A stretch of DNA of 64,000 bases from Whitmania pigra (lineage: Eukaryota > Annelida > Clitellata > Hirudinida > Haemopidae), in contig JAJTWR010000260.1 in assembly GCA_021613335.1 (NCBI GenBank), forward strand, positions 2,990,001 through 3,054,000. Reading direction: 5' to 3'. The notes beneath the pieces were generated by a model. That model worked only from the letters and a program-made list of their open reading frames with translations, was not told the origin of the DNA and searched no databases. The stretch's first letter is position 1. Each line of letters begins with the position of its first letter. The position numbers were made by a program, and so were the translations under genes. This document shows positions 1 through 15,000 of this stretch, in pieces.

Positions 1-3000
1 AATGACGAACCTGTCTGTGAGAGGTGTAATAACGAGTCTCTCAATGCATCCGAGATATTCGTTCTCGTACACAAAGTGTACGTCCGTGATGGACACAACA
101 CACTTTTCATCATCCTCTCTGAAGTAAAACCTTGCCTGCTTCAACCACTCAAAGTCGCTTGCTGACTTCACGTGCATTTTGCACTGTAAAAAATGCAATT
201 ATAGATTGAATGAGGTTATATCATCATCGTCATCACCAACATCACAAAGATGATAAATACTTGGCAATCTAAACTGCTAGCGCCTCTAATTAATAGTTAT
301 TAATGTAAAAGTTTCTGAAATAGTTAATAGCTAATTCAGTTACTCTATATATTGTTAGATAATGGATTCATAATAACAATAATAATAATAATAAAATTAA
401 TAATTTGAGAACTTGAATAACAACAATAATAAGCAGACCAAGTCATCGAAGATATCTTTCTGATGCACATGGATGGTTATAAGCGTCTCATATTTGGTTC
501 TTTCCATCTTTGACAATTCTTGAGTGGTCAACTCGATGAATTCATTGAGCATCTCAACAAACAAATCATTCGTTTGTCTCATGATCTTCTTGTCCGATTT
601 TGCCATCGACAATGCAGCCTCTGCATCCCTCGTCCAAATCATTTGCAGACCAAGCAGACCCACCTATTGAAGAATAAGCAGGAATTATGGAAGAAAGGAG
701 ATATTATAAACTTATTGAAGTTTATTAAGAATTTTAATGCATTAATTCTAGCCAAATAAAATAATTATTGGTATTAGATTAATACAGCAATTTAATTTCT
801 AGATTTAACGAAAGCATGATGATGAAGGACATTCCATTTGATGGCACCCCAAATCGAACATCATAAATAATATTTAAGCTATGTCTTCCATTTTCGAAAT
901 CTTACATAAGACAAAAATTCTTGATCATGATTTTCCTCAATAATACTGAAGACACTCATTTGGTAACAACAATCGAATCCATACTTGAAAGCATCAATCA
1001 CTCAGAAACCCAGATTATCCAAGCAAATGGTAATTTGTTGATTGTATATGTCATTTTAGTTCCCTGACTTTTGCTCAAATGGCGATAGCTCACATGGCGG
1101 TTGCGCACATGGGCAATTGATCACGCTGACAGTTGCCTACATAGACTCTTGCGCACACGACATTTACGTACACTCAAATTTTTTAAATATCACTTCCTAG
1201 GTTTGCGGTTTCAAACCTCTCTAATTTTTCCAAATCAAGAGTTTCTTTTATGTGGGGGAGGGGTACAAGAATTTTAGAGAACTGAGATGAAAATGAATTA
1301 ACATTTTTTATTTATATTTTATTAAGTTTGAGCAACGTCATATAGTTCTATTGTTTTATGCTTTTGGCTTTTCAATTGAATCTAAATATGACTAGTGATG
1401 GAAAGGGAAAAAGTCTCTAATCGGCACTTGTTATTTCTCTCGGCAGCCCCGATTTGGACCTACCCGAAATCAACTTCTAAATGCGACCCTGTGCACTAAG
1501 GAGAACATTAAAATAGATTTTATTTCTTATATTTTATGCTTAATTGTTCACATGAAAAAATGTCATTTTAAACGAATTCAAAAACATTTCAATTAAACTT
1601 GTCAAAAATTTAGTATAAGGAAATGAAAGTTTGCGCAATAGTCTATGTAGGCAACTGTCATCGTGAGCAATTGCCCCATGTGCGCAATATCTATGTGAGC
1701 AACTGCCATGTGAGCTATCGCCATTTGAGCAACAGTCTAGTTACAGTCATTTTGACTCGACCAAGAAATTCTATCAGTCATAAAAGCAAATTCTGCATTA
1801 AATCATTGCATTCAATTTTGATGAGAAACCACAGCTAATTGACAGCGAAGCCATATTAGGATTTGTTGGCTTGGGAGATATTGAAAAGGATGCAAAAAAA
1901 AAAGATCGTCTCCTTAAGTTGTGCGAAGGTTTGCCCCCCTCAGCCTCTTGGAAAATGCTGAAATGTCGTCCCTGTTTCGAGGTCTAATTAATTAAATTGA
2001 TTCTTCAATTTATCCCACTATTAATATGCATATGAACTGGACACCATCGCTTCGCTATCACCTTCGAGCTCTTTTTATATGCTTCTTGATTCTTGATATA
2101 ATTCTTGCTTCTGTCAGAAGTCTGACACCAAAAAGTAAATCATGATCAACACCTAACAAGTAAAACATTATCTTTACGTAACGGTTATTCTTATTTAATT
2201 TAGCATGAAATAAACTTTAAGAGTTATAGTTTACATTCTATAGTTTTTCATTACACGAAGAAAAACTAGGTGGTTACTAGGAAGTAAAATTTTCAAATCC
2301 ATATGAGGAAATCAGCTTAATATAAGATAATGATTAAAATTATATTGAATAAAGTAGAAGATTTGTTAATTTGGTTCGATTCAAAGGAATAATTCTAAGC
2401 GAAACAATGAGTATTTTTGTTCGAATATTTTATTAAAGTAGTCGTATTATCAAAATATGTTAAAAAAGTAACCTAAATTTATAAAATTTCATTGTAATTT
2501 TCTAAGGCTTGTCGATCACACATATCATTTCTTCCGATTACTTCTCTACATTTGAAGGCATTTTGCTTTCTTCGGTTAATTTTGCAAGGGTCGATTTTTT
2601 GTATGACCATTTGTTTGACCATCCTTCTTATTCTTCTGATGTCTTTCTCATACACTCCTGTTGCATCTGCAAATCTTTTGAAGGTCCTCCGCACATTTAT
2701 TTTTTGACATTCGAGGAACAAACACGATGACATTACAGCCAGTTTGTTCTGCTTCATCAAGACTCTAACGTTTTTGATGTGTCTGAAGACGTGGACGGCA
2801 GCGTCAGTAATTCCGTTGCCGATGTTGACACCCTTGGATATCCTACTCATCTCTGCTAAAAATGGTTCTCTAGGAGAATCAGGTTGAAATGAGAAATATG
2901 ACTTATTTCGTGTTATGAAGGGGAACATCAGACATACTTCTGGGGAGCATCTTTGGCACGGGTCTAATTTCAGCATATTCTCAATGAGATCGATGAACAT

Positions 3001-6000
3001 GCTGAAATCGGGACCAATTGATTCGGTTTTGTAATGGGTCTCAATGTATTTTCTCAAACCCATTGGCACTACCGGCTTCTCAAAGCCTCTGCAAATCCAC
3101 TGCTGAGAATCCTCGTCAAACCTAAATAATTGGTCTCTGTTAGGAGCCTTCCGTATTACGGACTGACTGGGAGTCCCTATTACTTTGGCTATGGTCCGAA
3201 TGAGATCTTTCTCATTCCATGACTTAAACAGTGGTTTTTTCAGCAGGCATTCCACAAGCACACATCCTACGCTCCATGTATCGACTGACGAGTCATAGTC
3301 GTACCCTAGCAGGACTTCAGGAGCGCGGTAATACAGTGTCTGGATGACGTCCATTTTAGATGAAGCCCACGGACAGTGCGACAATCCGAAATCCGCAAAC
3401 TTAATGACGTTATTTGGCTTATCGACTAATATATTCTCCGGTTTGATATCGCAGTGAATAATGTTCATCTTCGACATAAAAACGAGGAATTGAATCATCT
3501 GTTTGGCGTACATGGATATTTTATCTAAGGCCTCCAATTCGTTGGTAGCTATGGATCGAAGCAAAGTTTGAGAAAGTAGCTCAAGAACAAGAATCACGCA
3601 GTCGTCGAGCACGTAAGAGGACTTCATGTCCACCACGAGACTTCTCAATGGAGAGTCAACAGCTTTCAACTTTTCAAGAATCTCAGACTCGAGAATGTTG
3701 TTCTCTCTCATTGAGGCATCGCCGCGCGATATTTTTATGGCGACGTTGGTATTGCGTAGCAAATCAACTGCTCTGTAAACCTCTCCATATGTTCCTCTTC
3801 CAAGCTTTTCAGAAAGAAAAAACCTGTTGAGAAGAGTGCCTCCTACTTGTACTCTCATTTTGTTCGAGTTTATTTAAAGTTTGGACAGCAAGCAGATGTT
3901 CAGTTATTATCGTTCACTTGATTCACACAAGGTAACTGGCTACGCGCGTTAATATCAATAAAATCAGCCTCGCAATGCTTAACGTCCTTACAATAAAAGA
4001 TTCTGAATATAATTTTCGAAAATTAATTAGTTTTTTTCGCAAAGTACTAACGCTCTTAATAAGAAAAGCTGCATATAAATCCTTATGATTAAGCACAACA
4101 TATTTTCAAATAGTTTATATTAATAAAATAAATTTTAATAAAAGATACTGAATATAATTTTAGAAAATTAATTAGATTTTACGCCAAGTACTAACGCTCT
4201 TACTAAGAAAAGGTGCCTATAAGTAATTATATTAAACAGGACATATTTACAAATAGTTTATATTAATACACAGTAATTAACTATTTATATTGCTTTCGTT
4301 CAATGTCAGATGTTTGACGATTCTGTCTATGTAATAAATAAGTAATAAAATAATCAAACTATAGGCTTATCTTCAATCAGCATAACGGTGTTACAGAAAT
4401 ATTGCTATTGGTTTTAATAAATAAATAAATAAATAAAGTGTACCACAGAGCATATCAGTGCAAAACAATCTAATTTTTATTAACATTAAATTTATCATAA
4501 CATAACACCCATATAATGTACCTGAGCAGGGTACGAATGTTCAAATTCCAGCAGCCTGAAATTGTGTTCTGAAATAACTCCAGCCGCTCTGCAAATGATG
4601 CCGTGCACAGATCTCCGTGATTTCTTTAACAAGTCTCCAAGCCAATTCTCCACATTCCCCTAAAACAAATGAGATGACTTTCATGTCAGAACTAATTAAT
4701 CTCTTATGAAATGACGCAGATGTTACATGTTTTTGTTATTGGATATTTTCTTACACAGGTAGGACCAAGAGACTTATAGCAGTTCATTCAATCTAACACT
4801 ACTTAGCTGGGATAATCATCATAAACATTTTAATGAGTGACTTTCCACAATTCTACTCACAACCGCCATGACATGTTCTTGTAGAGTGACAACCTCTCCT
4901 TCCTGTGAAATTATTGCTGTGATCTTGTCGTACTGCTTCTCCTCAAAAGTGACAGATTTTATGTTGTCAAACACACTCAGAAGATGTGCCTGTCATTAAA
5001 TAATTAACAAACATACTAATTTTTAATGTCTTGATTTTCTGAGACATTAGCAATAGAGTCGAACGATTATACTCTTGATAGACGGTACAACTCGTACTCG
5101 AAATAACAAAACTTGTAACTCACTAAAAATAACTTAAATAGCGCATCATGTGTACGGGTTGTGGAATTGTCACTAATTATGCAAACTACTGATACGTAAT
5201 AATGTATTACACAATAGAAAATATTATAGTTGAGAGTTTATTGAGAGGGACTTGAGGCGATTTGAAGGAGCTGAGAACACAGGAGTGAAGAGTTGCAGCA
5301 ATATGTGTGTTAAGCGATGACTGAACTACTGAGCCATACTTTACATAAACATATGAGGCTAAACATGGATGTTATAAATTAAAGCAAACTAAAAATAAAA
5401 TGATTAAATTTTATTAACGCACGATATATCTTAACGAAGTTTGATAATCGTGATTGATAATTATTAATTTCATAATTATCGATTTTTGTAGTTGTGTAAT
5501 TGTGTTATTACAAAGGGAGTGGCACAAGTACATAATGAGATGTAATTCAATGATCATATTCAACTAATCCGCAGTCTGCATGCGTGCGAGTTGGCTCAGA
5601 GGGTTGAGTTCCTGCGAACGGCGTTGAAAGCAACACTCGTTACGTGTCTTGTTCGCAACCCAGCTCGCACCGCCAGAGAGCGCCTCGGGTCGTCATATAA
5701 ATGATGGATCTATGCCTTCACATCGTATACGGATACATAAGGCACTCAACAAAATCGGCTAAATACAAATACAAACTCACCTGGACTGTGTGCGAGTCAC
5801 TCGCCTGACCGAGTATTTCAAGAAGTGACGGATCGGAAACAAAGAAAAACCTCGGAAAGAGAAGCCTCTTCTTTTCGAGGTACCCACTCAGGGACTTCTG
5901 GCAGATTTCCAGCTGCTCGTGGAGGTGTGGAAGCATCTGGCTGAGAGTGTTGTCACCAGTGCAACAGTGGATGACGTTGGAATTGTCGTGGGCTTTCTGC

Positions 6001-9000
6001 ATGATTTTCTGCCACGATTTGTCGATGTTCGAGAACCTCTTTGCCTCCTGCGGAAGCTGCTTGGCAATGTCTCCGCCTCCGAAAACTGCCTCCAAATAGA
6101 TCCAAAGGTTCTGAACAATCAACCAATTCTCAATAATCTCCATCGTCATAGTCAACTTGGACACCCACTCTTGGATTTTTGGTTTGAATGGAGTGTTGTA
6201 CCTGATGATTGATCGTAATATTCAATTACAGTCAATTCATGCTGCTAGCACTAAGGTTGACAATTATTTCATAAAATACTGCATCAACTTATCATTTTCG
6301 TGTACATAAATCATCAATGCAGTCCAGCGACAGCTCAGACATCAGAAACAACGCTTACACCGCCATTAAAAATTGCTCGAAATCCTAAAATAACCCTAGA
6401 AACCACTTCAAATGAAACCAACTAAGACAATCTTTATGGTGGCGTAAGTCAGCAAATGCAGGGCCTCAATGCCCTTTCGTAGAATAATCGCAAAATCAGA
6501 GCAGGTGGTCTTCGAGTCGTTGGAATGATGACTGGGTGGACTTGGATTGCTATGAAATTCTATCCAGCAAACATTTAATGGTACGTTACAGGGCAATTTG
6601 AGGCTGGAGATAGCCACGCATTGCTCTACTCATCCATCCATGCATCCATATATCCAAGCATCTAATGTAATTTTTTATTCGTGAAAAAAAGTCGAAAAAA
6701 ATATTGCAATTAAAATAATCATAAGCACCTGTTGCCTAACAGCGATCCCAGGACCATCAGACTATCCTCCATCAAAGTGACCGTCTGATCACCTTATCAC
6801 AAATTAAATTCATGTTTCAATGAATCATAAATAGCTCTTCAATTTCATCATTAAGCAGTCAACCCAAAAGTCCGTAAAGTAACTGATTATCATAAATGAA
6901 GACATCACAGTCGCATATTATAATAACGTGCAGATAAAAACTTATTAGCTTAATAATGATTTATCATTTATAATTATTTATCAATTATTAATCATTAATT
7001 CATTGATTAAAGTCTCAAAGCTCTCAAAAAACCTTTGAGCAGAAGTTCTCCTCTCGTCTTGAAAGTGGAAAACTGAAACTTCTGCGCACTCCACTCGTTT
7101 TCAACCATCTTCAACTTGGCTTCGATGTCTCGCTCCTTCACCGCAGATATGCACACGTCCTTCAATTTCATCGAATGTCACCATTATTGCTCACGAGAAA
7201 TGTAACGCCTTGTTTACAAGGTGAATATATAAGATGAAATGAAAACAAATGGCATTTTAAAGTTTAATGTTTAATTTAATGTAGTTCGTCATGAAATAAA
7301 TTCGAAGCTGAACGATGACGTAAAATAGAAGATTAAATGCAGCATAACACTTAGTACTTCTATAAAAAAAAGAACTTTAATAACAAGTAGGAGATTAATT
7401 GGACATTTCAAGAGCTAACTAATATCGTTAATTTCACACGAATAATGAATAATTAAGAATGATAAGAATGAACAACCACTCCTTCCAGAAAAATATCATC
7501 CATCCACAATGACCTCAATGTCTTCGATGTTCGGCAACAACGGTGCAGACATGATGTCCTTGAGAAGAAAGTTTTCCGACTCAATGTCAAATGTGTGCCC
7601 AGTGATCTGTGCTATCCTGTTCCAATGCCTCAACTGCATAGACTTGCTGGCCATCATCTCCAAGAGAGGACACGTTGCATTGAAATCGTCGATTGTTTTC
7701 CTCAGGTCTTTGTAGGCCTGCCATTCCTTCAATGCCCTCGGAAGTTTTCTACACCTGGAATACGATAGGAGCAGAGATTACCGCTTAAAAATAAAACTAT
7801 AACCAACAAGTTAAATTAAAATCACAGCATTGTTGCCAATTATTTGTAAAGTTTAACAATACATTTATTGAACTTTATATATTTTATTTATGAAATAATT
7901 AGATTTATCTACACTGTCCAAATTATAATTACAATAATGAAAACAATAGTAATGTTATCAATAATGCCGATATTTTAAGCGCCTTATCAAATTAGCCCAA
8001 CCATTTATGTAGCGCCACTATCCTGGCAATGAAGCCTGGGTTTAGTATTACACAATTATACAAATTATAACTGTCACCATTACCAACATAAGCATGGACA
8101 CAAACCGTGAGCCCATTGGGCTAATCCTTAATATTAGCGGACACTGCTAATGTATGTGTGTTAATGCTGAAGGTGATGATATCTTGTCACTTATTCAGTG
8201 GACTTATAAAATGTTGGAAAGACTCACTTGTTTTGAAATTCAAGGATCTCCGAGTTGATCTGATCGATGTTGATTTCACTCCACGGAATCTCGTGGTATC
8301 CATTCACTTTCTCGAGTACATCGTTGTAGAGAGAATACAACTTCTGCAGGAGAGTGAATTCCTTCTTGATGTCGTGCAACTCCGGATACTCGTTGACCTC
8401 GAGTCCAAACAGTTCTTCTCCACTGGAATATGTGGAATATTTCCTCCAACACTCCTCGAACTTTGCGGAGTGTATTGCCAGTCTATCCGAAGCCTCCCTG
8501 GGATTCAATCCTTCCTCCATCGGACCACTGATTCAAGAACGTTTGCCGATGTTGAGAGATTTATGTGCATTATATGTTTACTTTATCAAGCCTTAGGTAT
8601 CAATAATGGAATAGTTTATCGCACCGATCTTCAACCGCTGTGTTAAATGAATGTCATGTTATATTATGTTAGGTAAGGCTGTTGAATTTCTTAAATCATA
8701 AACTTTAGCGGATCTTACCTAAAATTTATTCATTGATGAATAAATATTAAGATAATAAAATTAAATTTATTCATTGATGAATAAATATTAAGATAATAAA
8801 ATGAAATTTATTCCTTGATGAATAAATATTAAGATAATAAAATGAAATTTGTTGCTCACTGTTTCCTGTAATCTTGTAAGAAATTAGTGACTTCGGATTT
8901 AAAGGCCTCAACACTGTGCACCAACTTCTCCATGAAGTGCGGTTGAACAGATTCCAGCTTGTTGTTCACTCGAAGAACCTTGAAATGAAAAAATCAATTT

Positions 9001-12000
9001 CAATTAAGGCTTATTTTTTATTATCCCTCGCTCATGAGTTAAGAACATTTCATCAATCTCAGATTGCTTGTTTCGAATACGGTTTAGTTCTCCTAGTAAC
9101 AATTACCTGGTCTTTCAAAGACTTCCACGAATAAGCCAGTCCATCAACCTTTTCCGCATTGCCGTCATTGAAGTGAAGTTTGTACTTGTTGAGGACGATG
9201 TATGCCTCCTCAATTGGCATCAGTGTCAGATCGATTCTGATCTCTGCATCTTGAATTTCTGACATGTGAGTCTTCGGAATGAAAGTTAAGCTGATAATTA
9301 TCGAGTTATCGAAATGTGGTGTGCAATCAATTTTCGCGTTCCTTAAGTAAGATTTGAACTAGCATCATTTGGACCACAACCAACATTAACTCACCTTGAT
9401 GGTTTTGATATCCTCGAGACCATCAATAGGATGGTTGAGTCTTTTCTGCATGACAGTGAAGTATTTGTGGAGTTCATCCATGTCTCTCGAGCACTGGAGA
9501 TTGAGACTTCGTGCATACGCTTGTTTCCAGGCCTTGCACTCCACTTGTAAGCACAACTTCAGTTGATCAGTCACCAGCTCCAACGGACCGACTTCGTAAC
9601 TGGGATCGATGTTTACTATTTCCTCCTCCAAATTCTAAAATGTGGAATAGGTCATCGTAATGATAAACCAACATTTGCAGAATGGTAAAGTGATAAGTGA
9701 GACCAAAATAATTCAAGAAATTCTAGACTTAACAAAATTACTTCCTGGGTCCAATAACGATGAAACTGCTTTTAATAATAACAAAGTACAGAGCCACAGC
9801 AAAATGCTCACAGTGTAGTGCCTAAAGAGACTCTCGTACTCTGAAATGATTGGCTTGCTTTCCACAAATTCCTTCACCTTCACTTGAACATCCTATTTAC
9901 GAGAAATGGCAGTTAATATTTAATATCATCAGTTAAGAAGTTAATATTTAAGAATGATCTTAAATTAAACAGCCAATATTTAAGATCATCAATGAAATTA
10001 ATTGTGAAATTTCAATTGTTACAAATGATTTAATATTTTCTCACCGAAGCCCACAACTCTTCGTAAAGTTTGAACGAACTCAAAAGTTGATTCAAGTCAC
10101 TCTTTAGGCCGAGTACAGACGTCCCGAGAAAGGTCATCAACCTCGTTATTTCCTTCTGTTCGGACACCGATTGACTCAAGAATTTGTTTGAAACTTTTTC
10201 CACCGATGCTCCTCCGTCCGATGAAGCCACAAAAGATGGAGGAAGTTGAGGACTCTACGTTGGAAAGTACGATTCGATAGACTCACTTGCTCCAGACAGA
10301 AAGTGGAACTACATTATATACTAAAACGCCTATAGCCATTATTAGGTACCATTGTTATAGACGATTATTTAAGAAACGGCATACCTTCAATAATAATACC
10401 TTAAATATTTTGAAATGTAATTGTACAATAGTCAATATTAAAGACACGAATATGAATGCATCAGATGAGAACAATAAAGAGACGAGTGAATGAAAGAATG
10501 AATGAATGAATGAATCCTACCACATCAAAGGAAACATCGAATCCTGCAGTTTCAAGGTCTGACACGAGAGTCCACCTGGGAATGTTTTCCAGCATGTTCA
10601 CAATCACCTGGAGTGACCTCGTTAAACTCGACTGAACTTCTTCGATTGAAGGCACCACCACCACTTCAGGTAGTACAATGTTGAGTTTTACCTTGAAGAG
10701 ACGTTTCAGACTTATTCTCTCATCATCACCATCACTTTGATTAGCATGACCACTTTGGATGTGATTCCTCAATGTTTCAAATGAGTACCTTACACCTGTG
10801 AAGAATAACATCTGATTGACAACGTATCCTCAACATGGATGTTACAGCTTGTAACAGGGATGGGATGTTGAATATACAGTTACATGAATATTCAATATGT
10901 TATTTGATCAATGTTCATAGACTTTTTATTGTCATCACGTTAGTGTTACTGATGTATTTTGATTTGTTACGCACACTAGCTGATGACACAGACTTAGGCA
11001 ATAATTAAAGAAATCATCCCGTTTTAATCTATTCATAATTCAAGTATATCACTTGCATCCTTACACTCTTATACCACATAAGAGTTTAAACCGCTTAAAA
11101 CAGCTATACAAATGGTAATGGTAAATACAGCGACAAATCAAACAACGAACACTTAACGAAGGCCTCGGTGTTCTTATTGTGGAAGTACATGATGAGGAGG
11201 CTGTAAGGATCCGACTCATTATTACACTTCGCATCATGTTCAACTGCCTCGTTCAACTCCTCCTCTGTTAGTGGCTTCTTTATGATTTCCAAGAGGTGAA
11301 TCACCGACCTTTCCACTGTTGTCGTGTACCTTATTGAGATAGAAAACAACTCCAGAAGTACAAACTTTAATGCTCTAAGTATTATTACTAATTATATTTT
11401 TAACTGACCAAATAAATTTAGAAAAAAATCCAGTTTGTTGCATATCAAAAATAAAAAGTTATAATCGATGTAAATGAATAATTCATCGACAGGATGAAGA
11501 CTTGGAAAGTTGGTTCTCACTTGGAAAGTACTGCAGCCTGTCGAAGGCAGTTGACTTCGATGTGTTTGATGAAGTCGTCAGGATTAAGTGGAACCAAGTG
11601 GAAGATGTTGCACAGTCGGGTGATGCTTATTTCTTCCAAGATGTTCTCAATTCGAGATCGGAGCACGTCAGTTGCTCTATCGGATAATTGTTTCACCTCG
11701 TTCAACTCTTTAACACTGTTCGCGATGTCTGAATGAGAAAAGTGATTTTATTTGTATTTATCAGATCTTTTCACTGCATTCTGTATGATGTGAAAGGTAA
11801 ATAGGAAGTCAAGGAGCTTTTTTAATCGATCTGTCATTTGTATAGCGCCCATGCCTGAGGGATTGCACGAACGCAATCCACTCCATCCAAACCCTCATCC
11901 CAAAGTGATTCTCTTCCAAATATATTTTTTCGTACTAATAATTGCCATTATAAAATCTTTCCATGTTCAAACTTATTCCTAGGAATCGTTCAAAAAGATA

Positions 12001-15000
12001 ATTGACCATTGTAAACTAGAATTGTCATGCTTGTGAAGCGTTAAACCCCCGAACAATGTGTCATATAAGATATGTCTCCGTTAGTTTCTTGAATGCACCC
12101 CATTTTGTGAATGGAACTGCATACTTAATATTCACGGGTGAACCGCAAATGATATATAATAATCAAATAAATAAATACCGCAAATTCAAATATGATTGGT
12201 TAGCGCTGGCAGCGTACGATATTGTATGATCTATGAGCGTACACAAAGGAGACACCTAGAGCTAGTAAGCGCGTGTCTCTCAAGACAACGATTTCTAGTT
12301 GTATTCGATTTGTATTTGTATTCGATTTGTATTTGTTCGATTTGTATTTGTTCGAATTGTATTTGTTCGATTTGTATTTATTCGATTTGTATTTATTCGA
12401 TTTGTATTTGTTCGATTTGTATTTGTTCGAATTGTATTTGTTCGAGTTGTATTTATTCGATTTGTATTTGTTCGATTTGTATTTGTTCGAATTGTATTTG
12501 TTCGAGTTGTAATTATTCGATTTGTATTTGTTCGATTTGTATTTGTTCGAATTGTATTTGTTCGAGTTGTATTTATTCGATTTGTATTTGTTCGATTTGT
12601 ATTTGTTCGAACGATTTGATAGTTCCAGTTTTATCATTTGTCGTTACTCTAATCGACGATATAGATTTGTTGCGTGCGGAAGCGTGGCAATTGTTTTAAT
12701 AAAGACATTTGTTGCTGTATTCGTCAATTGTAGAGTTGCTGGGCGAGACAATAATTATAAATTAACCTGATAATTTAGTGAAATTCAAACAAAAAATTAA
12801 TTTGCAAATAATTAATAAATAATTAAGCAAGTCGATTTAATTGCTCCTTACATTTGTTGAGCATGAGTGAAGTCCAAGTAAGAACTCTGGCTCCTGGTTC
12901 CAAAGACTTTTCAATCCTCCTCAAATGAGGTCGAAACACGTCCAACAAGCAGGTTGGAATTTCCTTCTGAAGATCATCAAAGTCTTTCATTAACCTCGCC
13001 AAGCTGAAAACCAAAAGCAATAAATGTAATCAATAAAGACTAATTATTGTACAACGACAATTATGGTTCATCCTTTGCTTACTCATTAAAGTTGATAAGT
13101 GGTGATAAAACATGATGCTAAGTGTTGATGATAATAAGATAACAATGATAATAAAGCATATTTAACAAAACCATCGATCAGGCTAGCATTGCCTCACCTG
13201 CTCTCGTGGCAGCAGATGGATTTCTTACAATAGAGTACCTGCATGACCTTCTGGCTGACCTTAGAGCCAATCTTGAGCATTATCTCGGCCTCCCTAATCA
13301 CCCCATGGATTTTGGGGTCAAAGTTCAAGTAAAACTTTTCGGTTGAAGGATCTCTGTAAAGCACAGTTGCTTTCAACCCCATCAGTCTTTGGAATGCCCT
13401 CTTGAACCACTCCTCACCGTGCAGGTACTGATAAATTAACATATAATTAGAGTAAATATTACAGGCAGCAAATGGCGTGAATTTAGTGCTTTACATCCTG
13501 CCGTTAAAATCTGATCCTATTGGTTGTTACTTCAAAATCATTTCATTTCTTCACTCATAAATTAATTTTATTCTTCCATTCGTTAAATATGATAATAAGT
13601 TTGTAATTCAAATGAATAATATTATTAATTCATTTATTTCAAATTGAATACCTAATGAGTTTCCAACCTCAAATTTAAAGAGTGCTGATAGGATCCTTGT
13701 GTACAAGTTAGAAGTTGCTCTTCCCCCTTCGGTCTGCAACGAGATTTCATTCTCAATCATTAATGGTTCTTACATTGAAATGTTATTCAACAGTTAAGAA
13801 TTACAACAAACTAACAACAACAATAACAACAACAACAACACTAACAACCTTGAAGAGAAATGGTTTCTTCCTGAACAGTTCCATGGGGGCATCCACCCTC
13901 CTGATGAGGCACCTGCACCAAATCATCTTTCCGACCAACGAGGACATGTTTCTGGGCAGGTGAACTGACTTTGTCTTTTCGTATTCTTCGGCCAGGTGCT
14001 CCAATTCTCGAAGGTAAGAGTCCATGACCAGCTTGTATTTGGAGTCGAGATTGAGTTTCAACAGGTGCATATTCTCCAGTTTATCCAACATGGCCACTGA
14101 TTGAAGCAGCTTCAAGTATTGAATAGTGAATTATTGACCAATCATGGATTGTAATGATCAACCACAAATAATAACATATAATTTTAATAATTTTTCATGT
14201 CTTTAAATATCTCGAATAATTCTCTAAAAGCAAATGATCAACGAGGAAACAAATAGTTTGAGGCAGAGGGCCTCTTTATCTGATTAGCCCAGAATTGTTG
14301 GTCATTAAGGAAGTGGCTAGAAGTCCTCTCAAACATTTCAAAACTTAAACATGCCCTCGAGAACACAGAAATAAAACTTTATAAATGGCTTGGCATCATC
14401 TTACCTTGAAATTCTTATTGAAACAAGTGTTGACAAACTTCTCCTGAAGAACCTTCATCTTCTCAACTTGTGCCTTGAACTCCTCATAATCCGCATCGAA
14501 CTTTAAACAAAATAATTTTTTGCAACAACAATAACAAACGACCACGTGGAATGCCTTTCAACAAAGACCAACATCAGGTTTCCTGAAATCGAGGCAATCG
14601 GCATTCTTCTTTCTGATGTTCTCCACAAGTGCCCGAAAGTTTTCGCATATTTTCTCAGTCCCTTCCATCTTCAGTTGTTCGAGTCCGTAATATTCCTCCA
14701 CAGTTCTTATGATGTCAACAATCTTGTCCAGCTGCTTGCAGAAAGCATCAAACTTCCCGAAAATGTAACTCTCGCTGAAAATCATTTCACTTTTTCAAGT
14801 TTAATTTAATGATTTTAAAAGTAAAATCAAAACCATAATATTGAATTCAGTTCCTCAATTCAATTACCTCAGATCGAGTGGCTTCGTATCTGGAGTTGCT
14901 TCGATTTCCTTCTTGATCTTCTGGAACTGGTGCTGATACACATCGTTCAAATGTTGACATAAATGAATCCTCTTCTTCAGTTCAACATCTTCGAGGTCCC

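Noticed and set aside
12196..12770. Several long repetitive ORFs on both strands (SICICS-, FDLYLF- and KYKSN-type repeats)
   Set aside because: They are translations of a 15-bp minisatellite; the period keeps frames open, and there is no start context, domain or splice support.
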